The position numbers and the translations under genes were made by a program. The notes below the pieces were generated by a model. It had not been told where the DNA came from and made no database searches. It saw nothing but the letters and a program-made list of their open reading frames with translations. From assembly GCF_001006485.1 (NCBI RefSeq), contig NZ_JUET01000076.1, forward strand, positions 150,848 through 214,847: a stretch of DNA of 64,000 bases, given 5' to 3'. Below are positions 8,154 to 18,223 of this stretch, one piece after another; position 1 is the stretch's first letter; each line of letters starts with the position of its first letter. The DNA is from Tannerella forsythia. Lineage in GTDB: Bacteria; Bacteroidota; Bacteroidia; Bacteroidales; Tannerellaceae.

Positions 8154-9866
8154 TCAGCTGTTTACTTTTTTGCTCCATGTATCTTTCAACGACACCGTGC
8201 GATTGAAGATCAGTTTGCCATCACGACTGTCCGGATCGAGATTGAAGTATCCGATGCGCTGAAACTGAAAGTGATCATAAGGTTTGGCCTGTGCCAACTC
8301 TTCCTCTACGAAACAGTGGGTCAACACTTGCAACGAATCGGGATTGAGCAGTTCATGAAAATCTTTTTCTTTTTCTTCGGCCGGATTTTCTACGTTAAAC
8401 AGACGGTCGTAAAGACGCACCTCGGCAGGTAACGCACGGGCGGCAGATACCCAGTGTATCGTACCTTTTACTTTTCTGTTGCTGTCGGGCATTCCGGTTT
8501 TCGTCTTCGGATCGTATTCGGCGTAAACTTCTTCCACTTCGCCGTCCGCATTCTTCTTACATCCCGTACATTTCACGATGTATGCACACCGCAGACGTAC
8601 TTCCTGCCCCGGGGTCAGACGATAGTATTTTCTGTGCGCTTCTTCCATAAAATCATCCCGCTCGATATACAGTTCGCGCGAGAAAGCAATCTCATGAGTT
8701 CCGTCTGCGGGGTTCTCCGGATTGTTGACCGAAGTCATCATCTCCACCTGTCCTTCGGGATAGTTGGTGATGATCAGCTTGACGGGGCGGAGTACTGCGG
8801 CAACACGCCGTGCCGTAGCGTTCAGGTCTTCGCGTACAGCATGTTCGAGCAACGCTACGTCAATGATGCCGTCGTATTTCGTATAACCGATCAGATGGAT
8901 GAAACGGCGAATGGAGGAGGGAGTGAAACCTCGGCGACGGTAGCCGCAGATCGTCGGCATGCGCGGGTCATCCCAGCCGTTTACTAACTTTTCTTTTACC
9001 AACTGAAGCAGTTTGCGCTTGCTCATCACGGTATAAGTCAGGTTCAGACGATTGAACTCCGTTTGTCGCGGACGGTAATCGCCGTCTTTTCCGCATTCAC
9101 TGTCGATCAGCAAGTCGATAAAATAATCGTATAGCGGCCGGTGTACTTCAAATTCGAGCGTACAGAGCGAATGGGTTACCCCTTCAAAATAGTCGCTTTG
9201 TCCGTGGGCGAAGTCGTACATCGGATAGACATTCCATGTTCTTCCTGTCCGGTGATGGGGCGTCTTAATGATTCGATAGATGATGGGATCGCGGAAGTGC
9301 ATATTGGGCGAAGCCATATCGATCTTGGCCCGTAAGGTCATAGCACCTTCCTCAAAATCTCCGCGATTCATGCGGAGAAAAATATCTAAACTTTCTTCTG
9401 TCGGACGATTACGATAAGGACTGTCCGTACCGGCCTGCGTCGGTGTTCCTTTTTGTGCGGCAATGGCCTCCGCACTTTGCTCGTCGACGTATGCTTTCCC
9501 TTTTTGAATCAGTGAAACAGCAAAGTCGAAGAGTTGTTGAAAGTAATCCGAAGCATAAAAGATGTTTTCCCACCGAAAGCCCAGCCAGCGGATATCTTCC
9601 TGAATCGAATCGACGTACTCTACATCTTCTTTCGTGGGGTTCGTATCGTCAAAGCGCAGGTTGCACACGCCCCGATATTTTTCGGCGATGCCAAAATCAA
9701 GGCAGATGGCTTTGGCATGTCCGATATGCAGGTAACCGTTCGGTTCGGGCGGAAAACGCGTTTGAACCCGTCCATTGTTTTTTCTTTCGGACAAGTCTTT
9801 TTCGATGATTTGTTCGATGAAATTCAGGCTTTTTTTATTTTCTTCCAAAGGTGTATTTTCTGCCAT
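8154..9866 (-). CDS. glnS: glutaminyl-tRNA synthetase
   Basis: 570-residue class I aminoacyl-tRNA synthetase that charges tRNA-Gln. The ATP site is at RFPPEPNGYLHIGHAKAI (HIGH at residues 47-50) and the second signature is VMSKRK in place of KMSKS. The C-terminal anticodon-binding beta-barrels are present (ending near YFNLDPDSRDGKLIFNRTV). I place the start at MAENTP (9866); an in-frame ATG at 9899 would lie inside the promoter, whose -7 element is at 9897-9904. It has GlnRS rather than GluRS character from length and the C-terminal barrels. Confidence 0.95.
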   Translation of the reverse strand: MAENTPLEENKKSLNFIEQIIEKDLSERKNNGRVQTRFPPEPNGYLHIGHAKAICLDFGIAEKYRGVCNLRFDDTNPTKEDVEYVDSIQEDIRWLGFRWENIFYASDYFQQLFDFAVSLIQKGKAYVDEQSAEAIAAQKGTPTQAGTDSPYRNRPTEESLDIFLRMNRGDFEEGAMTLRAKIDMASPNMHFRDPIIYRIIKTPHHRTGRTWNVYPMYDFAHGQSDYFEGVTHSLCTLEFEVHRPLYDYFIDLLIDSECGKDGDYRPRQTEFNRLNLTYTVMSKRKLLQLVKEKLVNGWDDPRMPTICGYRRRGFTPSSIRRFIHLIGYTKYDGIIDVALLEHAVREDLNATARRVAAVLRPVKLIITNYPEGQVEMMTSVNNPENPADGTHEIAFSRELYIERDDFMEEAHRKYYRLTPGQEVRLRCAYIVKCTGCKKNADGEVEEVYAEYDPKTKTGMPDSNRKVKGTIHWVSAARALPAEVRLYDRLFNVENPAEEKEKDFHELLNPDSLQVLTHCFVEEELAQAKPYDHFQFQRIGYFNLDPDSRDGKLIFNRTVSLKDTWSKKVNS

Positions 9867-9896
9867 TGCTGTTGATTTTTGATATCTTTTACGCTG

Positions 9897-9926
9897 CAAA
9901 GATAAAGATTAGCGCCTAATGTACAA
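9897..9926 (-). promoter_or_regulatory. glnS promoter
   Basis: Minus strand TTG (plus 9926-9924), 19 bases, TATCTTTG (plus 9904-9897): a perfect Bacteroidetes promoter. It sets the 5' leader at about 25 bases and rules out the longer glnS start. The remaining sequence to 10084 shows nothing else. Confidence 0.72.
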
Positions 9927-10084
9927 TGGTCTTTGGAATGAAGTTATCAACAGAGAAACATGTTTATTGCAGATGAAAAACCTTTTATCTGCTTTCATGA
10001 AGTCAAACAATCATGGAGTGTTGAGGTTCCGGTGTCGGAAACAAGTTGCAGGAAGTCGTCTTTAAGGCATGCAAAAAAAAAAAA

Positions 10085-11122
10085 TCACGGACGCTCTTCG
10101 GTAAACGACTGCCATCCCTGAGCTTTTAACGCAACCTCACCGCCGTCGCGCCCGACAAGACAATTTCCGAATGCGGCCTTCGTAATATGTCCGATGATTT
10201 TAATTCCTTTCAAAGCCTGCACCTGATCATGGTAAGACAACGGCACGGTGAAGACCAATTCGTAATCTTCGCCACCGTTCAATGCCGCCGTAACAAGATT
10301 CATATTAAATTCTTCAGCCATGACTGCCGTTTGATAATCGATTGGAATACGGTCTTCGTAAATGCGGCATCCCACTCCGCTTTGCGATGCGATGTGAAGC
10401 AGCTCGGACGATAGCCCGTCGGAAATATCCATCATGGCAGTGGGGACGATGCCTGCTTCGGCCAATATCGCGATCACGTCTTTGCGCGCTTCCGGCTTGA
10501 GTTGCCGCTCAAGGATATATTCCTTTCCACTGAAATCGGGTTGAAAATCTTTTTCACCTTGGAACACGTTTTTTTCGCGTTCGAGCAACTGCAACCCCAT
10601 ATAGGCAGCCCCCAAATCGCCCGAGACACATATCAGATCGGTCTCTTTTGCTCCGTCGCGATAAACGATTTTTCCCACTTCTCCTTCGCCGATACAAGTA
10701 AGACTTAATGCCAGTCCGGTCAATGACGAGGAGGTGTCTCCTCCTACCAGATCGACGCCATACACGTCGCAGGCAAGCATGATACCGGCATATAACTCTT
10801 CCAGGTCTTCTACCGCAAAGCGCTTGGATATGCCGACCGACACGGTCATTTGTTTCGGCTGTCCGTTCATCGCATAAATATCGGAAAAATTCACCACGGC
10901 CGCTTTATAACCTAAATGCTTCAAAGGAGTATAAGTAAGGTCGAAATGTACACCTTCCAGCAACAAATCGGTCGTGATGAGCGTCTGCTTGTCTCGGTAG
11001 TCAAGTACGGCCGCATCGTCGCCCACACCTTTCAGTGTGCTCTTGTTCCTTAGCGTGACAGCGTTTGTCAGATGGCGGATCAGACCGAATTCTCCCAATG
11101 TGGCGATTTCCGTTCGTTGCAT
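10085..11122 (-). CDS. thiL: thiamine-monophosphate kinase
   Basis: 345 residues of the PurM/ThiL fold; phosphorylates thiamine monophosphate to thiamine diphosphate with ATP. Seen are GVGDDAAVLDY (Mg/ATP aspartates), TTDLLLEGVHFDLTYTP, a glycine-rich VGGDTSSS, MDISDGLSSELLHIA, and ALNGGEDYELVFTVP near the C-terminus, all ThiL signatures. It is the last gene of sppA-lpxK-thiL, 14 bp after lpxK. The product feeds TPP-dependent enzymes such as the 2-oxoacid oxidoreductase in this window. No TPP riboswitch is visible upstream of the operon. Confidence 0.95.
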   Translation of the reverse strand: MQRTEIATLGEFGLIRHLTNAVTLRNKSTLKGVGDDAAVLDYRDKQTLITTDLLLEGVHFDLTYTPLKHLGYKAAVVNFSDIYAMNGQPKQMTVSVGISKRFAVEDLEELYAGIMLACDVYGVDLVGGDTSSSLTGLALSLTCIGEGEVGKIVYRDGAKETDLICVSGDLGAAYMGLQLLEREKNVFQGEKDFQPDFSGKEYILERQLKPEARKDVIAILAEAGIVPTAMMDISDGLSSELLHIASQSGVGCRIYEDRIPIDYQTAVMAEEFNMNLVTAALNGGEDYELVFTVPLSYHDQVQALKGIKIIGHITKAAFGNCLVGRDGGEVALKAQGWQSFTEERP

Positions 11123-11136
11123 GATTATGCGCTTTT

Positions 11137-12237
11137 TTATTGTCTTAAAACACGACTGCTTTCCATCGTGGAGATATGCTTCAAGATCGGTTCGTCGAAT
11201 AAATTCCCCTTGTCGAACAGGAAAGAGACCTCAATCGGTACATAATACATGTGCGAATGCCATTCGAGCGGGAAATACGGATTGTTCCGAATGCGCACGG
11301 CGTCTTTCTCCGTACATACGATAAGTGCTTCGGAATTCATTTTTACGAATGAGGCGCTTATTTTTTTGACATCCTTTTTCTTGAAGTCATGATGATCGCC
11401 GAATGACATTACATTTACGTTCTGCGAGTGTTTCTTCATTTCTTCGATGAGTGGCGACGGATTGGCAACGCCTGTGAGCAGAAGCACTTCATCGTCTTTT
11501 CGAAGACTGCTTAAGGCTCGCGGGCCACATTCTTCCGGCCAGACCCCTTCCATTCGCAAATACGAGATGCCGGAAAAAAACACCTGTTGATGGGATTGCA
11601 GGTGCATATCGTCTTCCACGATCCGGCAATCGATAGGTTTTAATGTCGGATCACATTTACTGACCACAACAAAATCAGCCCGGTAGACACTGCTTGCCGG
11701 TTCGCGCAGCATGCCCACCGGAAATAATTTGTCTTTGTAAAACAAGTGATTATAATCCGTGACCAAAATCGATAACGACGGTTGCACATATCGATGCTGA
11801 AAGGCGTCATCGAGCAGGACGACCTGTGGTCGTTCGCTTTCGGTCATGGCCAACAAATGCTTCATCCCCCGGCGACGACTTTTGTCGACGGCCACGATAA
11901 TCGAAGGATATTTACGTTTTATCTGGCAGGCTTCATCGCCTACCTCCTGACCGGTACAATGGTTGCCGGCCAAGACATACCCCGATGTCCGGCGCTTATA
12001 CCCGCGACTGAGCACAGCCACCCGGTATTTTTTCGACAACAGACGTATCAGGTACTCGACCATCGGTGTCTTTCCCGCTCCTCCCATCGATAAGTTACCG
12101 ATACAAATGACCGGAATCGCATATTGCTGCGAAGGCAACAAATTGATATGGAAGAAGAGGTTACGTATCCATACCACTATCCCATAGACCAGTGCAACAG
12201 GAAACCCGATATAATGCAGGCGATTTGATTTTGCCAT
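11137..12237 (-). CDS. lpxK: tetraacyldisaccharide 4'-kinase
   Basis: 366-residue inner-membrane-associated kinase that adds the 4'-phosphate to the lipid A precursor. The N-terminus has one hydrophobic helix (about residues 10-30), then the P-loop GNLSMGGAGKTPMVEYL. SRGYKRRTSGY, VGDEACQ and LLDDAFQHR are typical LpxK motifs. Start at 12237 is 18 bp after sppA stops. Length is as expected for the family. Confidence 0.95.
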   Translation of the reverse strand: MAKSNRLHYIGFPVALVYGIVVWIRNLFFHINLLPSQQYAIPVICIGNLSMGGAGKTPMVEYLIRLLSKKYRVAVLSRGYKRRTSGYVLAGNHCTGQEVGDEACQIKRKYPSIIVAVDKSRRRGMKHLLAMTESERPQVVLLDDAFQHRYVQPSLSILVTDYNHLFYKDKLFPVGMLREPASSVYRADFVVVSKCDPTLKPIDCRIVEDDMHLQSHQQVFFSGISYLRMEGVWPEECGPRALSSLRKDDEVLLLTGVANPSPLIEEMKKHSQNVNVMSFGDHHDFKKKDVKKISASFVKMNSEALIVCTEKDAVRIRNNPYFPLEWHSHMYYVPIEVSFLFDKGNLFDEPILKHISTMESSRVLRQ

Positions 12238-12255
12238 TTTCGCTTCGCTCTTTTC

Positions 12256-14034
12256 CTACAACGGTTTCAGATCATAAGGTATACGTGCCTGAATACCGTA
12301 TGTTGCTTTGACTTTCCGTAATGTTCTGAAATGCTCGTATTCGTCGCCCAGCATGTCTTTCACGACGGATTGCTTCACAATTTCGATCTGTTTCTCCAAA
12401 AGCTCCTTCAAAAAGTCGTGATCGGTCGATACTTCCATTATATTATAATTGTATATCTCGGCTAATTCACCCGCCAGCTCGACAGCGCGTTCAATACCGC
12501 CCAACTCGTCGACCAAGCCGATTTTAAGCGCCTGCTCTCCGGTCCACACACGCCCTTGCCCGATGCTGTCGATATCGGCTTTGCTCACGCCCCGCCCTTC
12601 GGCACATCGCGTCAGAAACGTATCATATCCACGCTCGATATAACCTTGTATCAACGCTTTTTCATCGTCCGTCATCGGGCGGGCGGGGTCGCCAAAGTCT
12701 GCGTATCTGTTGGTCTTGACTATATCGGTCGTTAACGCCAGCTTATTAAACAGTCCGGCTGTATTGGGAAACATCCCGAAAATTCCGATCGAGCCTGTCA
12801 GCGTATTCGGCTCGGCAATGATCTTGCTCGCACCGCTCGCAATATAATATCCTCCCGAAGCAGCCACGCTTCCCATAGAAACGACCACCGGTTTTTTCTT
12901 TTTCAATTCATACACCTGCTTCCAGATCTGTTCGGACGTATAAGCACTGCCACCCGGCGAATTGATGCGCAGCACCACCGCTTTCACATCCTTGTTATCG
13001 GCCAGTTTCCTCAGGTCGTCATTGATCTTTTCCGAAATACAGGGAAAATTACCGCTGTAAGGCGATGAAATAATCTGCTGCATGATCTCCCCTTCGGCAT
13101 ATACGATCGCAATCTTGTTACGATATTCCCGCTCGGTTTTCTTTACATTCTTCATGTTCGATAATCCGACGGTTTTCAGCTTGTCGCCCGTTTGACCGGA
13201 TTGTTCGATCAAATATTTCTCCACTTCGCTGCGGTACTTCAGCTCATCGATTAATTTATACTCGACCGCTTTCTCCGGAGAAGCAAAAAACGCCCCTTCA
13301 TCTGCAAAACGGTTTACATCCTCTACCGTGATATTCCGGCACTTTGCAATCCCTTTGGTGATGTTACCCCAAATGGAGTTTTGATACGAGGTAATCTGTT
13401 CGCGATTCGCATCGCTCAATTTATCTGCGATAAAAGGTTCGACGGCTCCTTTGTACGTGCCCACCTTAAAAACCATCATCTCTACCCCGATCTTTTGTAA
13501 CAGGCCTTTATAGAACATCGTCCGGGAAGATAGACCGGTCAGTCCCAAAATTCCCTGTGGGTTAAGATAGATTTTATCAGCCACCGAAGCCAGATAATAC
13601 CCTCCTTGAGTGTAGTTATCGGCATAGGCGACGATAAATTTCCCGCTTTCCTTAAAATCCATCAGCGCGCGGCGAACGGCATCGAGGCTGGCTGTCCCTC
13701 CGGAAAATACTCCCATGTCCAGATAAATCCCTCTGACCGATTCCTGTTCCTTGGCGTGATGAATCGATTTCAATAAATCTCTCAACGACAAATCCGGTTC
13801 CCTGCCCGTTAACAAATTAGTAAACGGATTTTCTTCCGCCGACTCGCGAATATCTCCTTCAAATGCAATTTTAAAGACACTGTTTTCCGCTTTGGGTGTA
13901 TAAACCGCCTGAGAATTTGAACCCAGACCGGCCACCATGCCGATCATAAAAACAATGGCGATCATTCCTGCCAACATCAGCCCCACGAAGAAGCCCAATG
14001 TGGAAGCAAACATCATTTTGAAAAATTGTTTCAT
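12256..14034 (-). CDS. sppA: signal peptide peptidase SppA, 67 kDa type (protease IV)
   Basis: 592-residue inner-membrane serine protease that degrades cleaved signal peptides. An N-terminal anchor helix (about residues 10-38) is followed by two S49 domains. The predicted catalytic Lys is K195 in VGTYKGAVEPF of the first domain, and the Ser is S393 in GSVAASGGYYIAS of the second, the arrangement of the tandem-type enzyme. It is the first gene of sppA-lpxK-thiL. Confidence 0.95.
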   Translation of the reverse strand: MKQFFKMMFASTLGFFVGLMLAGMIAIVFMIGMVAGLGSNSQAVYTPKAENSVFKIAFEGDIRESAEENPFTNLLTGREPDLSLRDLLKSIHHAKEQESVRGIYLDMGVFSGGTASLDAVRRALMDFKESGKFIVAYADNYTQGGYYLASVADKIYLNPQGILGLTGLSSRTMFYKGLLQKIGVEMMVFKVGTYKGAVEPFIADKLSDANREQITSYQNSIWGNITKGIAKCRNITVEDVNRFADEGAFFASPEKAVEYKLIDELKYRSEVEKYLIEQSGQTGDKLKTVGLSNMKNVKKTEREYRNKIAIVYAEGEIMQQIISSPYSGNFPCISEKINDDLRKLADNKDVKAVVLRINSPGGSAYTSEQIWKQVYELKKKKPVVVSMGSVAASGGYYIASGASKIIAEPNTLTGSIGIFGMFPNTAGLFNKLALTTDIVKTNRYADFGDPARPMTDDEKALIQGYIERGYDTFLTRCAEGRGVSKADIDSIGQGRVWTGEQALKIGLVDELGGIERAVELAGELAEIYNYNIMEVSTDHDFLKELLEKQIEIVKQSVVKDMLGDEYEHFRTLRKVKATYGIQARIPYDLKPL

Positions 14035-14063
14035 CTTTTTCTTTTTTTATTTCAAATTGCCGA

Positions 14064-14071
14064 CAAATATA
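14064..14071 (-). promoter_or_regulatory. candidate -7 element of the sppA operon
   Basis: TATATTTG on the minus strand, 30 bases before the sppA ATG; fits TAnnTTTG. No good -33 TTG at 19 bases. Confidence 0.35.
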
Positions 14072-14258
14072 CACAACTTATTTATCTTTCGACCGTCTTC
14101 TTCCAGATTTTTCCGGATTTTACGGACAAAATATTACAAGACGAAAATTTTACCGAAGCCCCGATTTATGATTGTGGATCATGATCTGCAAATGATTGAA
14201 AAATAAATTATAAAGAAATGTTTACCGGAGATGACAAGGTTTTGCACACCGAATTCAT

Positions 14259-14266
14259 TACTTTTG
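14259..14266 (+). promoter_or_regulatory. candidate -7 element of the MATE gene
   Basis: TACTTTTG fits TAnnTTTG, 27 bases before the ATG at 14294. The nearest TTG (14242) is only 14 bases upstream, so the -33 part is poor. Confidence 0.4.
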
Positions 14267-14293
14267 CGACCTGACGTGAAAATAATAAAATAG

Positions 14294-15643
14294 ATGTCTG
14301 TGCAAAAACCTCTTTCTGCATTAGAAACAGAACCCGTCGGTTCGTTACTGACAAAATATGCCCTTCCGGCGATTATTGCCATGACGGCTGTGTCGCTATA
14401 TAATATGGTCGACAGCATTTTTATCGGCCGGGGGGTAGGAGCCATGGCCATTTCGGGACTGGCCATCACATTTCCGTTCATGAACATTGCTGCGGCTTTT
14501 GGAGCCTTGGTGGGGGTGGGCGCCAGCACGATCGTTTCCGTCAGGCTGGGACAAAAAAATTACGGTGCGGCACAACAGGTGCTGGGGAATGTAGTGTGCA
14601 TGAATATCGTCATCGGGGGAGTGTTTACCCTTGTATCGCTCATTTTTATCGATCCGATTCTGTATTTTTTCGGCGCCGGCGAGCAGACGATCGGATATGC
14701 TCGCGATTACATCGTGATTATTCTCTCCGGAAATATCATTACGCATCTTTATCTGGGATTGAACAGCGTACTGCGCTCGTCAGGACACCCGATACAGGCT
14801 ATGATGATGACGGTAACGACTGTGGTGCTGAATACGGCATTGGATCCGCTTTTTATCTTTGTTTTCGGATGGGGCATTCAGGGAGCAGCCGTCGCAACCG
14901 TACTTTCACAATGTGTAACACTGATGTGGCTGTTGATTCTTTTCAGTGACAAAAAACGTCTGTTACATTTTCGGAAAGGCATGCTCAAGCCACGCATCGG
15001 CATCATCAAAGACATACTGGCTATCGGTATGGCTCCTTTCCTGATGCATCTGGCTTCGTGTATGATTGTGATTCTGATCAATAACGGCCTGAAGCGATAC
15101 GGCGGCGATTTGGCTATCGGAGCCTACGGCATCGTCAATCGTTTTGCATTTATGTTTCTCATGATTGTGATGGGGCTGAATCAGGGGATGCAGCCTATTG
15201 TGGGATATAATTACGGAGCGCGTCAAATTAACCGTGTGCAGAAAGCTTTTCGGTTGACGGTCTTTTTTGCAACCCTCGTCACAACGTTTGCGTTTTTGCT
15301 GGCGCAACTCAAACCCGAATGGATTGCCCGCGTCTTTACGACCGATGAAGAATTGATCCGCTTGTCGGTCTACGGGATGCGTATCTCCGTCATGGTTTTT
15401 CCGCTGATCGGGGCGCAGATGGTGATAACCCATTTTTTCCAGAGTATCGGTATGGCAAAGAAAGCCATCTTCTTATCCTTGATACGACAAGTGATCGTTT
15501 TAATTCCCTGCCTGCTGATCATGCCGAAACTTTTCGGCATAGCGGGAATATGGATGAGTATGCCTGTCTCGGATACGGTCTCCGCTCTCGTATCGATAGC
15601 GATGATTTACGTACAGCTCAGGAAATTCAAAGCCAAGCAGTGA
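14294..15643 (+). CDS. MATE family efflux transporter
   Basis: 449 residues with about 12 transmembrane helices arranged as two homologous halves. Family hallmarks include LLTKYALPAIIAMTAVSLYN at the start, DSIFIGRGVGAMAISGLAI, GVGASTIVSVRLGQKNYGAA, and in the second half MGLNQGMQPIVGYNYGAR. MATE proteins export drugs or metabolites using Na+ or H+ gradients; the substrate here is unknown. It is a single-gene unit, converging on the small membrane-protein gene at 15650. Confidence 0.93.
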   Translation: MSVQKPLSALETEPVGSLLTKYALPAIIAMTAVSLYNMVDSIFIGRGVGAMAISGLAITFPFMNIAAAFGALVGVGASTIVSVRLGQKNYGAAQQVLGNVVCMNIVIGGVFTLVSLIFIDPILYFFGAGEQTIGYARDYIVIILSGNIITHLYLGLNSVLRSSGHPIQAMMMTVTTVVLNTALDPLFIFVFGWGIQGAAVATVLSQCVTLMWLLILFSDKKRLLHFRKGMLKPRIGIIKDILAIGMAPFLMHLASCMIVILINNGLKRYGGDLAIGAYGIVNRFAFMFLMIVMGLNQGMQPIVGYNYGARQINRVQKAFRLTVFFATLVTTFAFLLAQLKPEWIARVFTTDEELIRLSVYGMRISVMVFPLIGAQMVITHFFQSIGMAKKAIFLSLIRQVIVLIPCLLIMPKLFGIAGIWMSMPVSDTVSALVSIAMIYVQLRKFKAKQ

Positions 15644-15649
15644 AATCAA

Positions 15650-15892
15650 CTACCTCTTATCCGTTTCCCACCGGATTCGCGAGCCGATAATTTGACCGAT
15701 AACGGCCAGAGCGATGAAGAGCGGAATCGTAATGTCCGGCGTATCGAGCCAGATACGCAAAGGTATGACTAACGGAAGAGAGGCGTGTATGATGATCCAC
15801 CACATCAAACTCATCTTGCGGTATCTGATGCGATACCGGCCCAAAAGAAGATTGACCGCCAAGGTGACCACAAATACGATCGCAATATTCAT
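15650..15892 (-). CDS. 80-residue three-helix membrane protein
   Basis: Small hydrophobic protein with likely membrane spans at about residues 2-18, 28-45 and 53-68, with a basic RYRIRYRK loop between the first two and a charged C-terminus (RWETDKR). I do not recognise the family. It ends 6 bp from the convergent MATE stop. Real by composition and length, function unknown. Confidence 0.6.
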   Translation of the reverse strand: MNIAIVFVVTLAVNLLLGRYRIRYRKMSLMWWIIIHASLPLVIPLRIWLDTPDITIPLFIALAVIGQIIGSRIRWETDKR

Positions 15893-15967
15893 ACGTTACG
15901 GATAAACCGCCGGCAAAGATACGATTTTTGTACTGCTTTCTCGGGTTTCGGCAGGCGAACGCGCTCT

Positions 15968-16025
15968 TTGCACAAGAAAAAGAAAAGCCGCAAGCAAAAT
16001 CGTTCTTGATCCGTTTTGCCTGCGG
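15968..16025 (-). terminator. terminator of the prolyl oligopeptidase gene
   Basis: The sequence at 15986-15998 (GCCGCAAGCAAAA) pairs with 16013-16025 (TTTTGCCTGCGGC) over 13 positions with one G-U. On the minus strand the stem is followed by a T-rich tract (TTTTCTTTTTCTT). It sits 31 bp after the stop at 16057. Confidence 0.8.
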
Positions 16026-16056
16026 CCCTTACAGACCATGAATCGATTTTGTTGGT

Positions 16057-18132
16057 TTAGAGTCCCAACTGATTCATGATAAACTCGAATGTAAAGGTCC
16101 AGTTCTTAATACTCTGTTCCGTACTTTGACCGCTTCCGTGTCCGCTTTCGTAGTCGATGTGGAGGATAACCGGGTTGACTTGTCCGGGATTGTTTTGCAC
16201 AGCCGCAACGAACTTTTTGGCATGCAGCGGATCAACGCGACTGTCGTTCGCACCGGTGGTAACAAGCATTGTCGGGAGGCTTACCCCCGCTTTGATGTTA
16301 TGATAAGGAGAGTAGGGGAGAATCCATCCGAATTGTTCGGGATCGTCAGACGATCCGTACTCCGGAATCCAGTATCGTGCGATCAGGAACTTATGATAAC
16401 GAAGCATATCCAATAACGGCACTTGGCAAACAATCGCCTTGTAGAGATCGGGGCGCTGCGTGGCGATGGCACCCATCAACAGCCCGCCGTTACTGCCGCC
16501 CATAGCAACCACTTTCTGCGGATTGGTATATTTCTCCTTGATCAGCCACTCTACGCAACTGTTGAAATCGTCGAATGTATTTTGCTTTTTGCCCAGCATC
16601 CCGTTCCGATGCCACGCTTCGCCGTATTCGTCGCCTCCGCGGATACCGGCACGTACCACCACAATGCCTTTTTCCAGCAACGGAGCATAGAAGCCTTGAT
16701 ATCCCGGCTCAATACCCGAATTGAAGCCGCCGTATCCGTTAATCAGCACCGGATTGTTACCATTCAGTTCGAGACCCTTTTTGTGGATCACAAATGCCGG
16801 AATCTTCGTACCGTCTTTCGAGGGATAGAATACGATTTTCCCTTCGATGCCGCTCATATCGATCGGCAGTTCACGCTGATAGTAGAGTCTCCATTTGAAG
16901 TCGGAGGGTGAAGCCACGAAGGTCTTCGGAGTCGATGTAAACGTATTCAAGCTGATGTAAAGAGAGTCTTCTTCCCGGTTATAACTCATCCCGCCGACGT
17001 TTCCCACTTCGGGGAGTTCGATTTCGCGCAACCGTTTTCCGTCGAGATCGTAGAGCGTAAGACGACTCATAATGTCTTTTTTATCCTGTATGATGATGTT
17101 GTTTTTCATAACGGCATAGCTTTGCATCACCGTTTCCGATTCGGGAACCAGCACTTTCCAGTCTTTGTATTCGGGATTTGAAACATCGGCCGTCATCAGA
17201 CGGAAATTCGGCGCTTTGTCGTTCGTCAGGATATAGAGCTTATCGCCAATTGCTTCGGGATATGCGTTGAACTCTTTGCTTTCGTAGATCAGCTGTCCGG
17301 GCTCGTTCGTCCCCGTCTTGCGCATATACACTTTGTTGGAGTAGAAATCGCCTTCGCCGAAGAATGTTACATCGCCGTAACGGTTGTCGTAGATAAAATA
17401 ATTGTTCTGTGCATCGGAGGTTGTGCCGATAAACTGTGCTTTTGTTATCGGGTCGCCTGCTTTCCATCGGTACGTTTTAAGCGGACGCTGCGCATCGATA
17501 TCTTCTTTCGAACGAAGCGTGAAATAAGCATGTTGCTGATCTTTTGTCCACTGAAATCCGAAGATGTTTTCGATCGGTTTGTGCAGTATCTTACCCGTTC
17601 GCGTATCAATAATGTAAGTCGTCGAAATCTCCGCGCCGCTCTTCTGTACACTGATGGCCGCACGGTTGCCGTCATACGTGTAACTCGTACCCGAGGTCGA
17701 GGTCTTTCCCGACGGGTCTAATTTGACCGGGTCCCAGATCAATACTTTCTTCCCGTTGATCAGGGTATAGATTTTGGATTGCATGTCTCCCTTTCTCTTA
17801 ACGTTTTGGAAGACGCGGTTGCCAATCTTGTTCAAGGGCCCTTCATAATCCATGTCGATATACGAGGCGATGGCTTCGCGCAGTCCGGGATGCTCCTGCT
17901 GGGTCTGTTTGAGGTATTCGATACCGTAATCGTGCTGCGCTTTAGTCCATGCAACGACTTTAGGATCTTCCTTATCTTCGAGCCAGCGGAACGGATCGGT
18001 GATCACCACGTTATGCAACGTATCTTTTACGGGTTTTTGAAGAGTCACCGGGGGGCGAAACGCTACTTGAGCGTAAGAGGTCACTGTCATGGTCAAAGTA
18101 AGTGGAAACATGAAAAAATTCTTCATCTGCAA
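16057..18132 (-). CDS. prolyl oligopeptidase family serine peptidase (S9A), exported
   Basis: 691 residues. An N-terminal leader ending SYAQ (ATG at 18132 or 18126) directs it to the periplasm. Residues about 25-430 form the seven-bladed propeller cap (FRWLEDKEDPKVVAWTKAQ is the usual entry), and the C-terminal alpha/beta-hydrolase holds the catalytic Ser in MGGSNGGLLMGA, the Asp in GANDSRVDP and the His near ESGHGSG. It cleaves after proline in short peptides, fitting a peptide-consuming anaerobe. Flanked by its own terminator; single-gene unit. Confidence 0.94.
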   Translation of the reverse strand: MQMKNFFMFPLTLTMTVTSYAQVAFRPPVTLQKPVKDTLHNVVITDPFRWLEDKEDPKVVAWTKAQHDYGIEYLKQTQQEHPGLREAIASYIDMDYEGPLNKIGNRVFQNVKRKGDMQSKIYTLINGKKVLIWDPVKLDPSGKTSTSGTSYTYDGNRAAISVQKSGAEISTTYIIDTRTGKILHKPIENIFGFQWTKDQQHAYFTLRSKEDIDAQRPLKTYRWKAGDPITKAQFIGTTSDAQNNYFIYDNRYGDVTFFGEGDFYSNKVYMRKTGTNEPGQLIYESKEFNAYPEAIGDKLYILTNDKAPNFRLMTADVSNPEYKDWKVLVPESETVMQSYAVMKNNIIIQDKKDIMSRLTLYDLDGKRLREIELPEVGNVGGMSYNREEDSLYISLNTFTSTPKTFVASPSDFKWRLYYQRELPIDMSGIEGKIVFYPSKDGTKIPAFVIHKKGLELNGNNPVLINGYGGFNSGIEPGYQGFYAPLLEKGIVVVRAGIRGGDEYGEAWHRNGMLGKKQNTFDDFNSCVEWLIKEKYTNPQKVVAMGGSNGGLLMGAIATQRPDLYKAIVCQVPLLDMLRYHKFLIARYWIPEYGSSDDPEQFGWILPYSPYHNIKAGVSLPTMLVTTGANDSRVDPLHAKKFVAAVQNNPGQVNPVILHIDYESGHGSGQSTEQSIKNWTFTFEFIMNQLGL

Positions 18133-18163
18133 TTGTATTTTTGAATAAGTTTGTTTTTATGTG

Positions 18164-18171
18164 CAAACATA
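18164..18171 (-). promoter_or_regulatory. candidate -7 element of the prolyl oligopeptidase gene
   Basis: TATGTTTG on the minus strand, 32 bases before the ATG, fitting TAnnTTTG; the -33 region is only T-rich. Confidence 0.42.
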
Positions 18172-18223
18172 GATAAAAAAGCTGAGATTAAATATGGAAA
18201 AGAAGATAAATCTCGGACGCGGT

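Noticed and set aside
14035-14293. TPP riboswitch for the operon with thiL
   Set aside because: No conserved thi-box sequence or fold was seen upstream of sppA; thiL is just the last gene of a mixed unit.
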